Positions 52,166 through 60,446 of a stretch of 64,000 nt of DNA are shown here, in pieces (positions within the stretch are counted from its first letter, which is position 1; each line of letters opens with the position of its first letter). Under the pieces are notes generated by a model, which saw only the letters and a list, made by a program, of their open reading frames with translations, searched no databases and was not told the DNA's origin. The translations under genes and the position numbers were made by a program. The stretch is taken from assembly GCA_964542165.1 (NCBI GenBank), contig CAZITQ010000012.1, forward strand, positions 10,710-74,709, read 5' to 3'. This DNA comes from CAYTBN01 sp964542165. Its GTDB lineage: Bacteria; Myxococcota_A; UBA796; UBA9615; CAYRNR01.

Positions 52166-53338
52166 TCACAACGTCAGTTCCAGATCCGAGATCGGGTAGC
52201 TCGCGCAGGGATGGACGTAGCCGTAGTCGCGGTCCGATTCGCGCACGTGGGCGGTGGGCAGCTCGTACACCCGGCCCGAGTCCAGGCGGGTGCGGCACGC
52301 GGCGCACTCTCCGGAGCGGCAACGGGCCGGGACCAGCAGTCCGTGGCGTTCCAGCGTGCACAGCAGGGGTTCGCCGGCCGCCGCCTGGACCTCCCGATCG
52401 CCCACACGGAGCTTGAACCGGGCCGATGCCTGCAGGCCGGCGGGCCAGCCGGGACACCCGGTCACGTCCTCGGGCGCGCCCGGCAGCTCCACGCGGACCC
52501 GATGATCGGCGACCCCGAGCTCGCGCAGCGCGACTCGACACAGCTCGGTCATGGGCGTGGGGCCACAGACGAAGAAGGCCTGTCCATTGGCCTCGCCCAC
52601 CAGCTCGCCCAGGCAGCGGGCGTCCAGCAATCCGCTGCGGCCGGGTGCCGCCCAGGACGCCCCGGAGTAGATCCGGTCGTAGCGGAACTGCCCGCTCGCG
52701 TCCGCCAGGCGTTCGAATTCGTCGCCGTACATGGCCTCGTCCGGCTCCAGGCAGCCGTGGATCAGGTGCACCGTGCCCGGCCAGCCGTCGCGGTCCATCT
52801 GCCGCACCATGCTCACGAAGGGGGTGACACCACAGCCGCCGGCGAGCAGGACCAGGTCTCGGCCATCCGCCAGCGGTTCGTGGACGAAGCTCCCCGACGG
52901 CCCGCTGGACTCGATCCGGGTGCCGACCTGCAGGTGGCCGAGCAGGTGGGGCGCCACGAATCCGCCCGCCACCTCCTTGATCGACAGCTCCAGCAGCGCA
53001 TCGCCCGGGATCGAGCAGATGCTGTACGGGCGGTGGGTCCGCACGCCGTCGATGTCGACCCACAGGTTCACGTACTGCCCCGGGCGGAAGGGCGGGAGTT
53101 CGGCGTCCTCGCGTTCCAGGCGGTAGGTCCGCGTCGTGGGGGTCCGGTCGGTCACCTCCACGACCCGCAGTTGCATGGTGGTCGGGTGGAGCGCCTCCAC
53201 TGCCCTGCGGGTCTGCGCCCGGTACTCGTCGGCCAGGAAGTCGGTGCCCTGGCCGGGTCGGCGGGTGTGGATCCAGCCGGTGATGCCGCGCAGGTGGGCG
53301 GCGGCGTCCTGCCCCAGGTCCCACAGGAAAAACCCCAT
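52166..53338 (-). CDS. Ferredoxin reductase with C-terminal [2Fe-2S] domain
   Basis: 390 residues from ATG 53336-53338. FAD-binding 'RPYSICSIPGDALLEL' and the NAD(P) domain 'LLAGGCGVTPFVSMVR' and 'FFVCGPTPMTELC' define the FNR family. The C-terminus is a plant-type ferredoxin with 'CRSGECAAC' and a later Cys in 'YVHPCASY'. Such single-chain reductases feed electrons to oxygenases, desaturases or hydroxylases. Here it starts one base after the stop of a CrtI-like oxidoreductase gene (TGACATG), so the two are probably co-translated; the likely job is to supply electrons to a membrane desaturase or oxygenase whose gene is not in this window. Confidence 0.88.
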   Translation of the reverse strand: MGFFLWDLGQDAAAHLRGITGWIHTRRPGQGTDFLADEYRAQTRRAVEALHPTTMQLRVVEVTDRTPTTRTYRLEREDAELPPFRPGQYVNLWVDIDGVRTHRPYSICSIPGDALLELSIKEVAGGFVAPHLLGHLQVGTRIESSGPSGSFVHEPLADGRDLVLLAGGCGVTPFVSMVRQMDRDGWPGTVHLIHGCLEPDEAMYGDEFERLADASGQFRYDRIYSGASWAAPGRSGLLDARCLGELVGEANGQAFFVCGPTPMTELCRVALRELGVADHRVRVELPGAPEDVTGCPGWPAGLQASARFKLRVGDREVQAAAGEPLLCTLERHGLLVPARCRSGECAACRTRLDSGRVYELPTAHVRESDRDYGYVHPCASYPISDLELTL

Positions 53339-53339
53339 G

Positions 53340-54878
53340 TCAGACCCCCGCTCTGGTCGCGTCCGCGCGATGGGCGGCCTTGGCGCCGGCGGAGCAGCCC
53401 GAGAGCATCGCCGGCTCGAATCCCCCACCGGGCTGGGTGAAGGCCCCGGCGAAGAACAGGCCCTCCAGGGGGCCCTTGTGGGCCAGGCGGAACAGGGTGG
53501 TCTCCCCCGGCGGCTGCTCGAAGCCATAGACCGCGCCGCCGAGCTGGCCGACGTAGCGCATGTTGGTCAGCGGCGTGGCCACCTCGATCACCTCGATGGC
53601 GTCGCGCAGGTCGGGCACCACCCGTTCGGCCAGCTGGAGCATCTGGTCGGCCATCCGCTGCTTGGTGGCCACGTATTCCTGCGGGGGGACCGCCAGCCAG
53701 GGCTCGCCGTAGATCAGGCTGGTCACCACCACCATCGAGGTCCCCGGAGGGGAGATGTCGGGGGTGACCGCGTTGAAGTTGGTGACCGTGGCCTCGGCGG
53801 GGGGGCCGATGGACTTCATCCGCTCCCAGCGCTGTTCCACGTCGTAGCTCTCGTTGACGAAGGTCTCGTGGTGGGTCAGACCCAGTTGCTCACCTGTGCG
53901 CGCCAGGCCCAGGTAGAGGTTCATGGTCGACGGGCCCACGGTGTTGGAGCGCAGCCGGTGCCAGAACAGGCTCGGGACCTCGTCGGGATCCATCAGCTCG
54001 CGGCAGGTGGTGACCGGGTCCACGTTGGACACGACCTGGGTCGCGGGGATCTCCTCGCCCTCGTCGGTGACCACCCCGGTGACCTTGCCCTGAGCCACCC
54101 GGATCTCCCGGACACCCTGGTTGAGTCGCACCTCGCCGCCGGCGCGCTCCAGGAGCCGGACCAGCCCGTTGGACAGGGCCTGCGATCGACCCCGGACGTA
54201 GAGCGGCCCCTCGTCGATGTACGACGCCATCGCCGAGGCCAGGAAGGTGAACGACAGCTGCGACGGGGGCAGCCCCAGGTAGCTCCAGATCTGGGACAGC
54301 AACGCCCGGACGCGTTCGTCCTCCACGTGCCGGTCCAGCACCTGCCCCCAGGTCAGCATGGCGTAGCGCATCATGTTGGGCGTCTTGAACGGCAACGGCA
54401 GGACCCGCCCCGGAGGTGGCAGGGAGGGCCAGGCCATGAGGGGGTAGAAGTACTTCACCTCCTTGCCCATGGTGAACAGCAGCTTCATGAAGCGCTGGAT
54501 GCCGTCGGCCGCATCCGGGAATCCGTCGCAGAGGGCGTCGGTGAAGGGCTCGCGGCCCGCGGGGAGGGTGATGTCCAGGTCGGGGAACACGCTGCGGAAG
54601 AACGACGGCGTGCGGACGAAGTCCACCTCGTCCATCACCCCGAGTTCCTCGAGGAAGGGGTAGAGGCGCCCGGGGCGGTCGGCCAGGCCCACGCCCGACA
54701 GCTGGTGCAGCGAGGCCTCGAACTCGTAGCGACCGCGGACGAAGCTGGTCGCACAACCGCCGGGCACGCCGTTGCGCTCCAGGACGAGCACCCGCATGCC
54801 CCGGTGGGCCATGGTCAGCGCCGCCGTCAGCCCTCCCAGGCCGGCCCCGACGACGATCGCGTCCAACCGATCACCCAT
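53340..54878 (-). CDS. CrtI/phytoene-desaturase-like FAD oxidoreductase
   Basis: 512 residues with an N-terminal dinucleotide fold: 'DAIVVGAGLGGLTAALTMAH' and 'VLVLERNGVPGG'. The C-terminal 'GLFFAGAFTQPGGGFEPAML' matches the CrtI/CrtISO and retinol-saturase family. Such enzymes desaturate or isomerise carotenoids or saturate retinoid-like polyenes. No carotenoid synthesis gene is nearby, so the substrate is open. The gene precedes the ferredoxin-reductase gene by one base on the same strand. A membrane role is plausible because the family acts on lipids, but no transmembrane segment is obvious. Confidence 0.87.
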   Translation of the reverse strand: MGDRLDAIVVGAGLGGLTAALTMAHRGMRVLVLERNGVPGGCATSFVRGRYEFEASLHQLSGVGLADRPGRLYPFLEELGVMDEVDFVRTPSFFRSVFPDLDITLPAGREPFTDALCDGFPDAADGIQRFMKLLFTMGKEVKYFYPLMAWPSLPPPGRVLPLPFKTPNMMRYAMLTWGQVLDRHVEDERVRALLSQIWSYLGLPPSQLSFTFLASAMASYIDEGPLYVRGRSQALSNGLVRLLERAGGEVRLNQGVREIRVAQGKVTGVVTDEGEEIPATQVVSNVDPVTTCRELMDPDEVPSLFWHRLRSNTVGPSTMNLYLGLARTGEQLGLTHHETFVNESYDVEQRWERMKSIGPPAEATVTNFNAVTPDISPPGTSMVVVTSLIYGEPWLAVPPQEYVATKQRMADQMLQLAERVVPDLRDAIEVIEVATPLTNMRYVGQLGGAVYGFEQPPGETTLFRLAHKGPLEGLFFAGAFTQPGGGFEPAMLSGCSAGAKAAHRADATRAGV

Positions 54879-54944
54879 CCGCCTTCTGCTCCTGCATCGG
54901 GAGCGTAGCGGAATCCCAGGAAAGGGGCGGGAAAATCGAAGGAA

Positions 54945-55694
54945 TCAGCCGTCGAGGACCGCGCCGGCGAGGCGATCGATGTCGTCGGCCTCGCCGTCCA
55001 CGAACACCGTGGCGATCTGGTCGCGGATGCCCCAGGCCATGGCCCGTCGGAGTCCGCGCTCGCCGTGACCCATCCAGACGTCCACGCGATCCACGTCGCC
55101 ATGCCGGACGATCCTGCCGCCACGGTCCTGGACGGTGCCGAGTCCGTAGCCTTCGACGTGCATCCGGGTGCCGAAGGGGTAACCGCTGGGGGCGGCCAAT
55201 ACGCCGTGGGCGGGGACGGCTCCGGCCGCCGTGCGCGTGCCCTGGCCGTTCAACCGGACGTCCCCCTCCAGCGAGCCGGTGGCGTACCTGGCCTGCTCGG
55301 TCGCTGGGGAGTAGTAGGCGGTCGTGCGGATGCGCTGGCTCGCGGAGCGCACGGGTCGCTCGCAGGGGAAGGGCAGACGCGTCGTGGTGGTCCGGCCGTC
55401 GAGCTCCGTGTGCTCCCACACGCACCTGGCCTGGTCCCCGGCGAGCGATTGCACCACGATCTGGCGCGTGGTCTCCAGCTGTGCGGCAGCTGCGCTCCGG
55501 GCCCGCGCCCGGGTCTCGAGCTCGGCCAGGGTCGACACCTGGCTTCGAAGCAGCATCTCACCGGGGCCGAACGGGGGAGCCGTGGGGGGCCTTACGTCGG
55601 TGAACCACCCTGCGATCACCGAGCCGAACAGCGCCGCAGCCACGAAGGCCAGGGGCGTCGCAGCGGCCACGGACAGGGTGAATCTACGGATCAT
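54945..55694 (-). CDS. 3D-domain secreted protein, lytic-transglycosylase-like
   Basis: 249 residues with an N-terminal hydrophobic signal or anchor (10-30). The C-terminal half has the three-Asp (3D) domain of MltA-like enzymes: 'QGTRTAAGAVPAHGVLAAP', 'GYPFGTRMHVEGYGLGTVQD' and 'DRVDVWMGHGERGLRRA'. The key acidic residues (VQDRGG, HGDVDRVD) are visible. The 3D domain sits in peptidoglycan-active proteins such as MltA and Rpf-like proteins. An N-terminal coiled segment (about 50-80) may be a linker. The gene stands alone between two others on the same strand. Catalytic activity is inferred from the domain only. Confidence 0.82.
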   Translation of the reverse strand: MIRRFTLSVAAATPLAFVAAALFGSVIAGWFTDVRPPTAPPFGPGEMLLRSQVSTLAELETRARARSAAAAQLETTRQIVVQSLAGDQARCVWEHTELDGRTTTTRLPFPCERPVRSASQRIRTTAYYSPATEQARYATGSLEGDVRLNGQGTRTAAGAVPAHGVLAAPSGYPFGTRMHVEGYGLGTVQDRGGRIVRHGDVDRVDVWMGHGERGLRRAMAWGIRDQIATVFVDGEADDIDRLAGAVLDG

Positions 55695-55794
55695 CTCATC
55701 TCTTCCATCGGCCAGTTCCGCGGGAACTGGAGCTACAGGTATAGAGACGGTCCGATGTGGGTTTGTTTCAGCGAATTGCGGATGTCGGCAGTGA

Positions 55795-56631
55795 TCAGCG
55801 CGGGGCGGCCAGGATCATGTGCACCTCGGCGACCAGATCGTCCGGCTGCGCGAGTCCGCCCCGGCCGGGGTCGTGGTCCACACCCAGCAGCGCGGGATCG
55901 AGCACCAGCACGTTGGGCGCGTCCGGGTGGATGTTGTCGGGCTCGTAGACGGTCAGGGCGATGCGGTCGGGGTCCGGGGAATCGACCTCGGCCACCGAAC
56001 GCGCCATGCGAGCGCGGACCTGGTCCGGATCCAGGGTGGGATCCAGCAGCGCCAGCACCGGCTCGTCGCGTTCGTCCTCCCCCAGCTCGCGCTGGAGCTC
56101 CGCGGGCAGGGACCGGGCGTCGATCCAGGTGACCACCCGGGTGCCCAGCAGCTCGACGGGCGCCGAGAACAGCGCCACGTGCCGGTCGCCCAGTGCGCGG
56201 GCGTCGACCACGGCCCCGTGGCATTCGTCCAGGTCGGTCGCGGCCACCAGGTCCACGTACCCCTCCAGGGCCGACGACGACATCCCGAAGGCGTAGCCCG
56301 CCTCGTCGTCCACCGCGTCCTGATCCCCCTCCATGGCGCTGGAGATCAGGCCGAACAGCCAGCCGATGGGATCGACGAAGCCCCGGTCCACCCCCCCGGT
56401 GGCGCTCCAGCCCATGCCGTAGGCCCACGAGGGATCGGGGACGTCGAGGGGGTCGTCGAGGCCTCCGTAGGCGCTCGAGCTCATGCCCGAGATCACCCCG
56501 TCGGCCTCGGCGAGCTCCACGGAGCAGATGCTGCAGGGCGCGACACCGCCCGCGTCTGCCTCGAGGGCAGGCACCGCGGCGAGGGCGACCGCCAGCGGGA
56601 TCGCCAGGGAACAGGTTCGTGTACTTCGCAT
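55795..56631 (-). CDS. Secreted protein of unknown function with serine-rich motifs
   Basis: 278 residues from ATG 56629-56631, behind AGGAGGAC. A signal peptide (1-27) precedes 'GGVAPCSICSVELAEADG', with a CxxC pair. Similar short segments 'GMSSSAYGG', 'SSAMEGD' and 'GMSSSALEG' occur at about 48, 97 and 115, suggesting a repeated small motif. The C-terminal half is alpha/beta with no recognised motif ('RVVTWIDARSLPAELQREL', 'NVLVLDPALLGVD'). No function can be assigned. The upstream gap holds a 14-base tandem repeat array. Confidence 0.7.
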   Translation of the reverse strand: MRSTRTCSLAIPLAVALAAVPALEADAGGVAPCSICSVELAEADGVISGMSSSAYGGLDDPLDVPDPSWAYGMGWSATGGVDRGFVDPIGWLFGLISSAMEGDQDAVDDEAGYAFGMSSSALEGYVDLVAATDLDECHGAVVDARALGDRHVALFSAPVELLGTRVVTWIDARSLPAELQRELGEDERDEPVLALLDPTLDPDQVRARMARSVAEVDSPDPDRIALTVYEPDNIHPDAPNVLVLDPALLGVDHDPGRGGLAQPDDLVAEVHMILAAPR

Positions 56632-56747
56632 GTTCGTCCTCCTATGTGGGGAGGAGAGGAGCAAGGCGCGTGCCACGGCGACGGGGACCGGTTGGATGGG
56701 GATCGACTACGGATTCCGGGGTACGGGACGGTCGCGGGGGGGGCGGT

Positions 56748-56845
56748 GTAACAGGGGGCGTGTAGCGGTGGTGGCGTAGCGACGGATGAGTAACGAGCGT
56801 TATGTGACGACAGTCGCGTAACGAAGGTTACGTAACGGGGGTTGT
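56748..56845. repeat. Degenerate 14-bp tandem repeat, seven copies
   Basis: A GTAAC-like core (GTAAC, GTAGC, GTAGC, GTAAC, GTGAC, GTAAC, GTAAC) occurs exactly every 14 bases at 56748, 56762, 56776, 56790, 56804, 56818 and 56832. The rest of each unit varies (mostly G-rich). It lies in the gap between the VIT/vWA gene and the unknown secreted gene downstream on the minus strand, and could bind a protein array. Confidence 0.8.
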
Positions 56846-56856
56846 GGAGAGGTGGA

Positions 56857-59064
56857 TCAACGTCCGACGAAGGCCGACAGCCGTCCCGGACGCACGTCCT
56901 TGCCACCGGGGGTGAAGAACACCGCCCGGCCGTCGCCCACGGTGAACACAACCGACTCGCCCAGGGCGGCGAAGCGACGCAGCTCGGGGTGGTCCCGCAA
57001 CAGGGCGAAGTAGCCGTCGGACATGGAGCGGACCGACAGGGTGTCCATGTCCACGTCGAAGGACTCGTCGATCCAGACCCCGCCGCGGAAGTGGAACACC
57101 CGGTCGGCCACCACCTGGCCCGGCGCGTCCAGGGACCGCTGGCTGGCCGACTGCAGCTCGTCGATGGCCAGGCTGGCCAGCACGGCGTCGGAGCCCGTGT
57201 CGTCGTGGAAACCGCGGAAGGCGTCGGCGAACGCCCGGTCCCTCTCGTCGGCCGCCGCGGCGGCAGGGGCCGCGCTCCACAGGACCTTCAGCGCGTCGGA
57301 GGGATCCTCGGCGGCGATCAGGTCCGCCACGGGCATGTCCTCGGTGGCCAGGAACGAGGTGTAGGGGGTCAGGATGCCGTAGCGGTAGCCCAGGCGCTTG
57401 ACCTCGTCCACCCGCTCGGTGGTCTCGCCGTCGCGGCGGATCTCGTCGAGCAGGAAGCCCACCTTGCGGCTGGCCCACATGCGGGGCAGGAAGTCCGCGT
57501 CGTCCCGGGGCTGGCCGGCGAAGTTCACCCGGGAGCGGAACTCACAGGGTTGGCCGTTGGCGACTCCGGTCAGGGTGATGTTCTGATCGCCGCGGCCGCT
57601 GTAGCGGCCCAGCAGCAGCAGCTGGGTGCCGCTGTACAGATCGGGCAGCTCGCCGGGGTAGACGTCGAAGACCTGAGCGTTGCCCAGGTCCAGCTCGAGC
57701 TGGGTCAACACCGGCCGCGAGACTCGCCGGAAGAAGCTGGAGATGACCCACTCGACGTCTTCACCCGGCTGCAGGTAGTCGGCGGTGCCGCGGTTCTCCG
57801 CGGCCAGGGTGTCCAGCAGGTGGGTGGACACGTCGTAGCCCAGGCCGAAGGCGAAGATCCGCACCTGGCCGTCGGTGCCCTCGGTCCGGCTGCGGGCCAG
57901 CTCGGCGATGGCCTCGGTGGAGGTGACGCCCACGGTGGGGGTGCCGTCGGTGAGCATGACCACGTAGTGGGGTCGGTCGGCCGGCGCCCGGTAGGAGAGG
58001 GCCGCGTCCACCGCCTCGTAGATGTTGGTGCCGCCCAGGGGATCCAGCCCGTCCACGAAGGCGATGCCGGCCTCCACGTGCTCCGGGGTGGCCTGCACCG
58101 GGGTCGGCGAGAGGGCCTCTGCGTGCTCGGCGAAGCGGACCACGGTGAAGCGGTCGGCAGGGTTCAACGAGTCCAGGCAGTAACGCAGGGCGTCGCGCAC
58201 GCCCTCCATCTTGTCCCCGGTCATGCTGCCCGAGGTGTCGATCACGAACGTGATGTCCTTGGCCTGGGCGCCCACGTCCGGCGGGTCGCCGGGGGCGGCC
58301 ATCAGCAGGAAGTAGCCGTCCTCACCGGCCAGCCGGTAGCTGACCACGTTCATGCCGATCGGTTCGGCGGTGTAGGCGTAGTAGAGCTGGAAGTCCTGCT
58401 CCATCTTGGCGCCCTGCTCCCGGTACTCGACCACGGTCTGGCCCTCGCTCTTGTGCACCGACACCGGGTGGCTGGGGGAGTAGGCGCTGGCCACGGGCAG
58501 CTCGTCGGCGATGGTCACCTTCAGGGTGGCCTCGCCGTTCACGCCACCGGTCGCGGCGCCGGCCCGCAGCGGGTAGCGCAGCTGGGCCCGGTCCCCCTCC
58601 ACCTCCACCAGCGAGGCGAAGGTCAGCTCCACCTTCTGGGTCTGGTTGGGCAGGATCGGGAAGATGCGCGCATGGACCAGGTCCTGGTCCACGTACTCGA
58701 TGAGCCCCGGGTCCACCAGCTTGGCCACGATGGCCTCGTAGACCTCCAGCGCCTTGCGCTTGGACAGCAGCGACGCCTCGGTCCGCCGCCCGTTCATCCA
58801 CATCGCGAAGGACGACAGGGTCGATCCCTCGGGCAGCGGCATGTAGTAGGTGGCCTCGATGATCCCGTCGGTCAGGTTCCGGAACTCCTGCTGCACCGTG
58901 TAGGTGGCGATCCGCCCCTCCACGCTCACGTCCACGTGCTGGTGCTCCAGCGCGAACGTCCTCTCCGGCGCCCCTTCCGTGGGCACCAGCATCCCCTGGG
59001 CCAGCGCCCCGACGGGTAGGGAGAGGGTGAGGGAGACGACGAGAAGGAAGACCAGACGGGACAT
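56857..59064 (-). CDS. VIT- and vWA-domain secreted protein (inter-alpha-trypsin inhibitor heavy chain-like)
   Basis: 735 residues from ATG 59062-59064, behind CGGAGGAG. After a signal peptide (1-22), residues 25-150 are a VIT domain ('YTVQQEFRNLTDGIIEATY', 'LPNQTQKVELTF'). Then a vWA domain (about 265-440) with the MIDAS 'FVIDTSGSMTGDKM' and 'VVMLTDGTPTVG'. The C-terminal part has more beta-rich segments and ends in 'PGRLSAFVGR'. VIT/vWA proteins bind divalent metal and protein or matrix ligands at the cell surface. The ligand is unknown. No membrane anchor is seen, so it is periplasmic or secreted. Monocistronic. Confidence 0.87.
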   Translation of the reverse strand: MSRLVFLLVVSLTLSLPVGALAQGMLVPTEGAPERTFALEHQHVDVSVEGRIATYTVQQEFRNLTDGIIEATYYMPLPEGSTLSSFAMWMNGRRTEASLLSKRKALEVYEAIVAKLVDPGLIEYVDQDLVHARIFPILPNQTQKVELTFASLVEVEGDRAQLRYPLRAGAATGGVNGEATLKVTIADELPVASAYSPSHPVSVHKSEGQTVVEYREQGAKMEQDFQLYYAYTAEPIGMNVVSYRLAGEDGYFLLMAAPGDPPDVGAQAKDITFVIDTSGSMTGDKMEGVRDALRYCLDSLNPADRFTVVRFAEHAEALSPTPVQATPEHVEAGIAFVDGLDPLGGTNIYEAVDAALSYRAPADRPHYVVMLTDGTPTVGVTSTEAIAELARSRTEGTDGQVRIFAFGLGYDVSTHLLDTLAAENRGTADYLQPGEDVEWVISSFFRRVSRPVLTQLELDLGNAQVFDVYPGELPDLYSGTQLLLLGRYSGRGDQNITLTGVANGQPCEFRSRVNFAGQPRDDADFLPRMWASRKVGFLLDEIRRDGETTERVDEVKRLGYRYGILTPYTSFLATEDMPVADLIAAEDPSDALKVLWSAAPAAAAADERDRAFADAFRGFHDDTGSDAVLASLAIDELQSASQRSLDAPGQVVADRVFHFRGGVWIDESFDVDMDTLSVRSMSDGYFALLRDHPELRRFAALGESVVFTVGDGRAVFFTPGGKDVRPGRLSAFVGR

Positions 59065-59221
59065 GCGCGCGACTCCTCCGGGGAGATCCCCTCGAACGCG
59101 CCCGTGGACGGGCGGGCGCGTTGGTGTTTTGGAGGACACCCGGACAAGGGATGTATTCCGGGATGCGAGTTCGTGCGTGCCCGGCAAGCCTGTGGCATAC
59201 CTCTTTTGCGAGGGATCCGAC

Positions 59222-59812
59222 ATGCCGCAGGACTCGACACGACCGGGATCACGGGTGCCGCCACCAGGCCAAGCCGCCCGGTGGCTGGCCAAGGAATTGG
59301 GGGCGCGGGGAATGGGACCGGGGCCCTGGGAGGTGAACGTGCAGGGGACCGTGGCGTGGCTCGCGGTCCACGATCCGAAGGTCGTGCGCGACAAGACGAT
59401 GTTCTCGTTTCAGGCGTCCGACGATTCGCTCACCATCGTGTGCGGCTCCGCGAAACCGCTGTTGGGGCCCGACTACCACCGCGCGACCACCTTCCTGGAG
59501 CTGGGGGAGCTGCTGCCCGTGCTGCTGGAGGCGGTCCGGCGTGGGCGGCCGATCTCCGAGGCTGACAGCGGGGAAGACTACGAATGCCTGCGGCGGGGGC
59601 AGAGGTACCAGGTCCGCGAGCCCTTCCTGGAGCTGGAACGCGGGGACGTCGTGGAACTCGCCGAGGTGATCTACGTGCCGAGGGAGTCGTGGCACTGCGT
59701 CGCTCTGTGCACCCTGGGTAGTCCCGGGCGCCGGGTCGAGCTGCTGGAGATCGACCCCCAGCACCAGGACATCATCCGCCGGCTGAAGTGGCTCCTGGCG
59801 CCCGTCGAGTGA
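59222..59812 (+). CDS. Protein of unknown function
   Basis: 196 residues from ATG 59222, with a GAGGGATCC ribosome-like stretch nearby. No signal peptide, membrane segment or cysteine motif. The sequence is alpha/beta with 'WEVNVQGTVAWLAVHDPKVV', 'LTIVCGSAKPLLGPDYHRAT' and a basic C-terminal 'QDIIRRLKWLLAPVE'. An upstream in-frame extension exists but overlaps the divergent VIT gene and has no ribosome site. It is divergent from that gene and converges on the next one with 16 bases between. I recognise no family. Confidence 0.6.
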   Translation: MPQDSTRPGSRVPPPGQAARWLAKELGARGMGPGPWEVNVQGTVAWLAVHDPKVVRDKTMFSFQASDDSLTIVCGSAKPLLGPDYHRATTFLELGELLPVLLEAVRRGRPISEADSGEDYECLRRGQRYQVREPFLELERGDVVELAEVIYVPRESWHCVALCTLGSPGRRVELLEIDPQHQDIIRRLKWLLAPVE

Positions 59813-59828
59813 CCCTCCGACGCTCGAC

Positions 59829-60359
59829 TCAGTCCCTCAGCAGCTGACTGAACGCCGGCACGATCTTCCCCTTCGCGGGGTTGGCGTCGGAGGGGCCCTC
59901 CACATGGCCATCGTCGCGCCCGAACAGGCGCGGGTAACGCATGGGGCCGGCCTCCCACTCCGGGTGGGGGCAGGTGGGCCACTCCTGCTGCTCGTGGGTC
60001 CAGCGGTCCCAGTCGCTGCTGCCCCGCCGGACCGAGTTCATGTGCACGACCTCGGCGATGGGGACCCGGGCGTGGATGGCGCGGAACAGATCCTCGTGCT
60101 GGGTGAAGAACTCCTCGAACTCCCGGGTGTGGAAGTCCTGGGCGCCGGTGACCAGGCAGGCCCACGCGCCGGCCTCGAACCAGTGGGCTGCGTAGTAGGC
60201 CTTGCCGGCCTGGTGCTCCTTCACGATGCCGGCGACGATCGCGCAGGTGTCCTCGGTGATCCCGTCGACGAAGCGGACCTCCCAGGACTGGAAGGGTGTC
60301 TCCCAGGCCACGGGGCGGTTGCCGTAATAGAGGAAGGGGTAGGTCGTCGCGTCGGTCAT
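59829..60359 (-). CDS. Protein of unknown function
   Basis: 176 residues from ATG 60357-60359. No signal peptide or membrane segment; the sequence is rich in Trp, Tyr and His ('YPFLYYGNRPVAWETPFQSW', 'EWPTCPHPEWEAGPMRYP'). A central 'HWFEAGAWACLVTGAQDFH' stretch is the most distinctive part. No recognised motif. The frame is open much further upstream, antisense to the next gene, but that part is a compositional shadow. The ATG has only a weak ribosome-like site. Start and assignment are tentative. Confidence 0.55.
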   Translation of the reverse strand: MTDATTYPFLYYGNRPVAWETPFQSWEVRFVDGITEDTCAIVAGIVKEHQAGKAYYAAHWFEAGAWACLVTGAQDFHTREFEEFFTQHEDLFRAIHARVPIAEVVHMNSVRRGSSDWDRWTHEQQEWPTCPHPEWEAGPMRYPRLFGRDDGHVEGPSDANPAKGKIVPAFSQLLRD

Positions 60360-60446
60360 GTTGTCAGCCTCGTTGCGCCAGCCTATACCAGGATCACCGG
60401 GCCCCGGGAAACCGGGGGACGAGGAGGCCCGGGAGAGGGGAGCGCC

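Noticed and set aside
56857..59394. Longer VIT/vWA protein with about 110 extra N-terminal residues
   Set aside because: The extension precedes a clear signal peptide and a good ribosome site at 59064, so it is non-coding.
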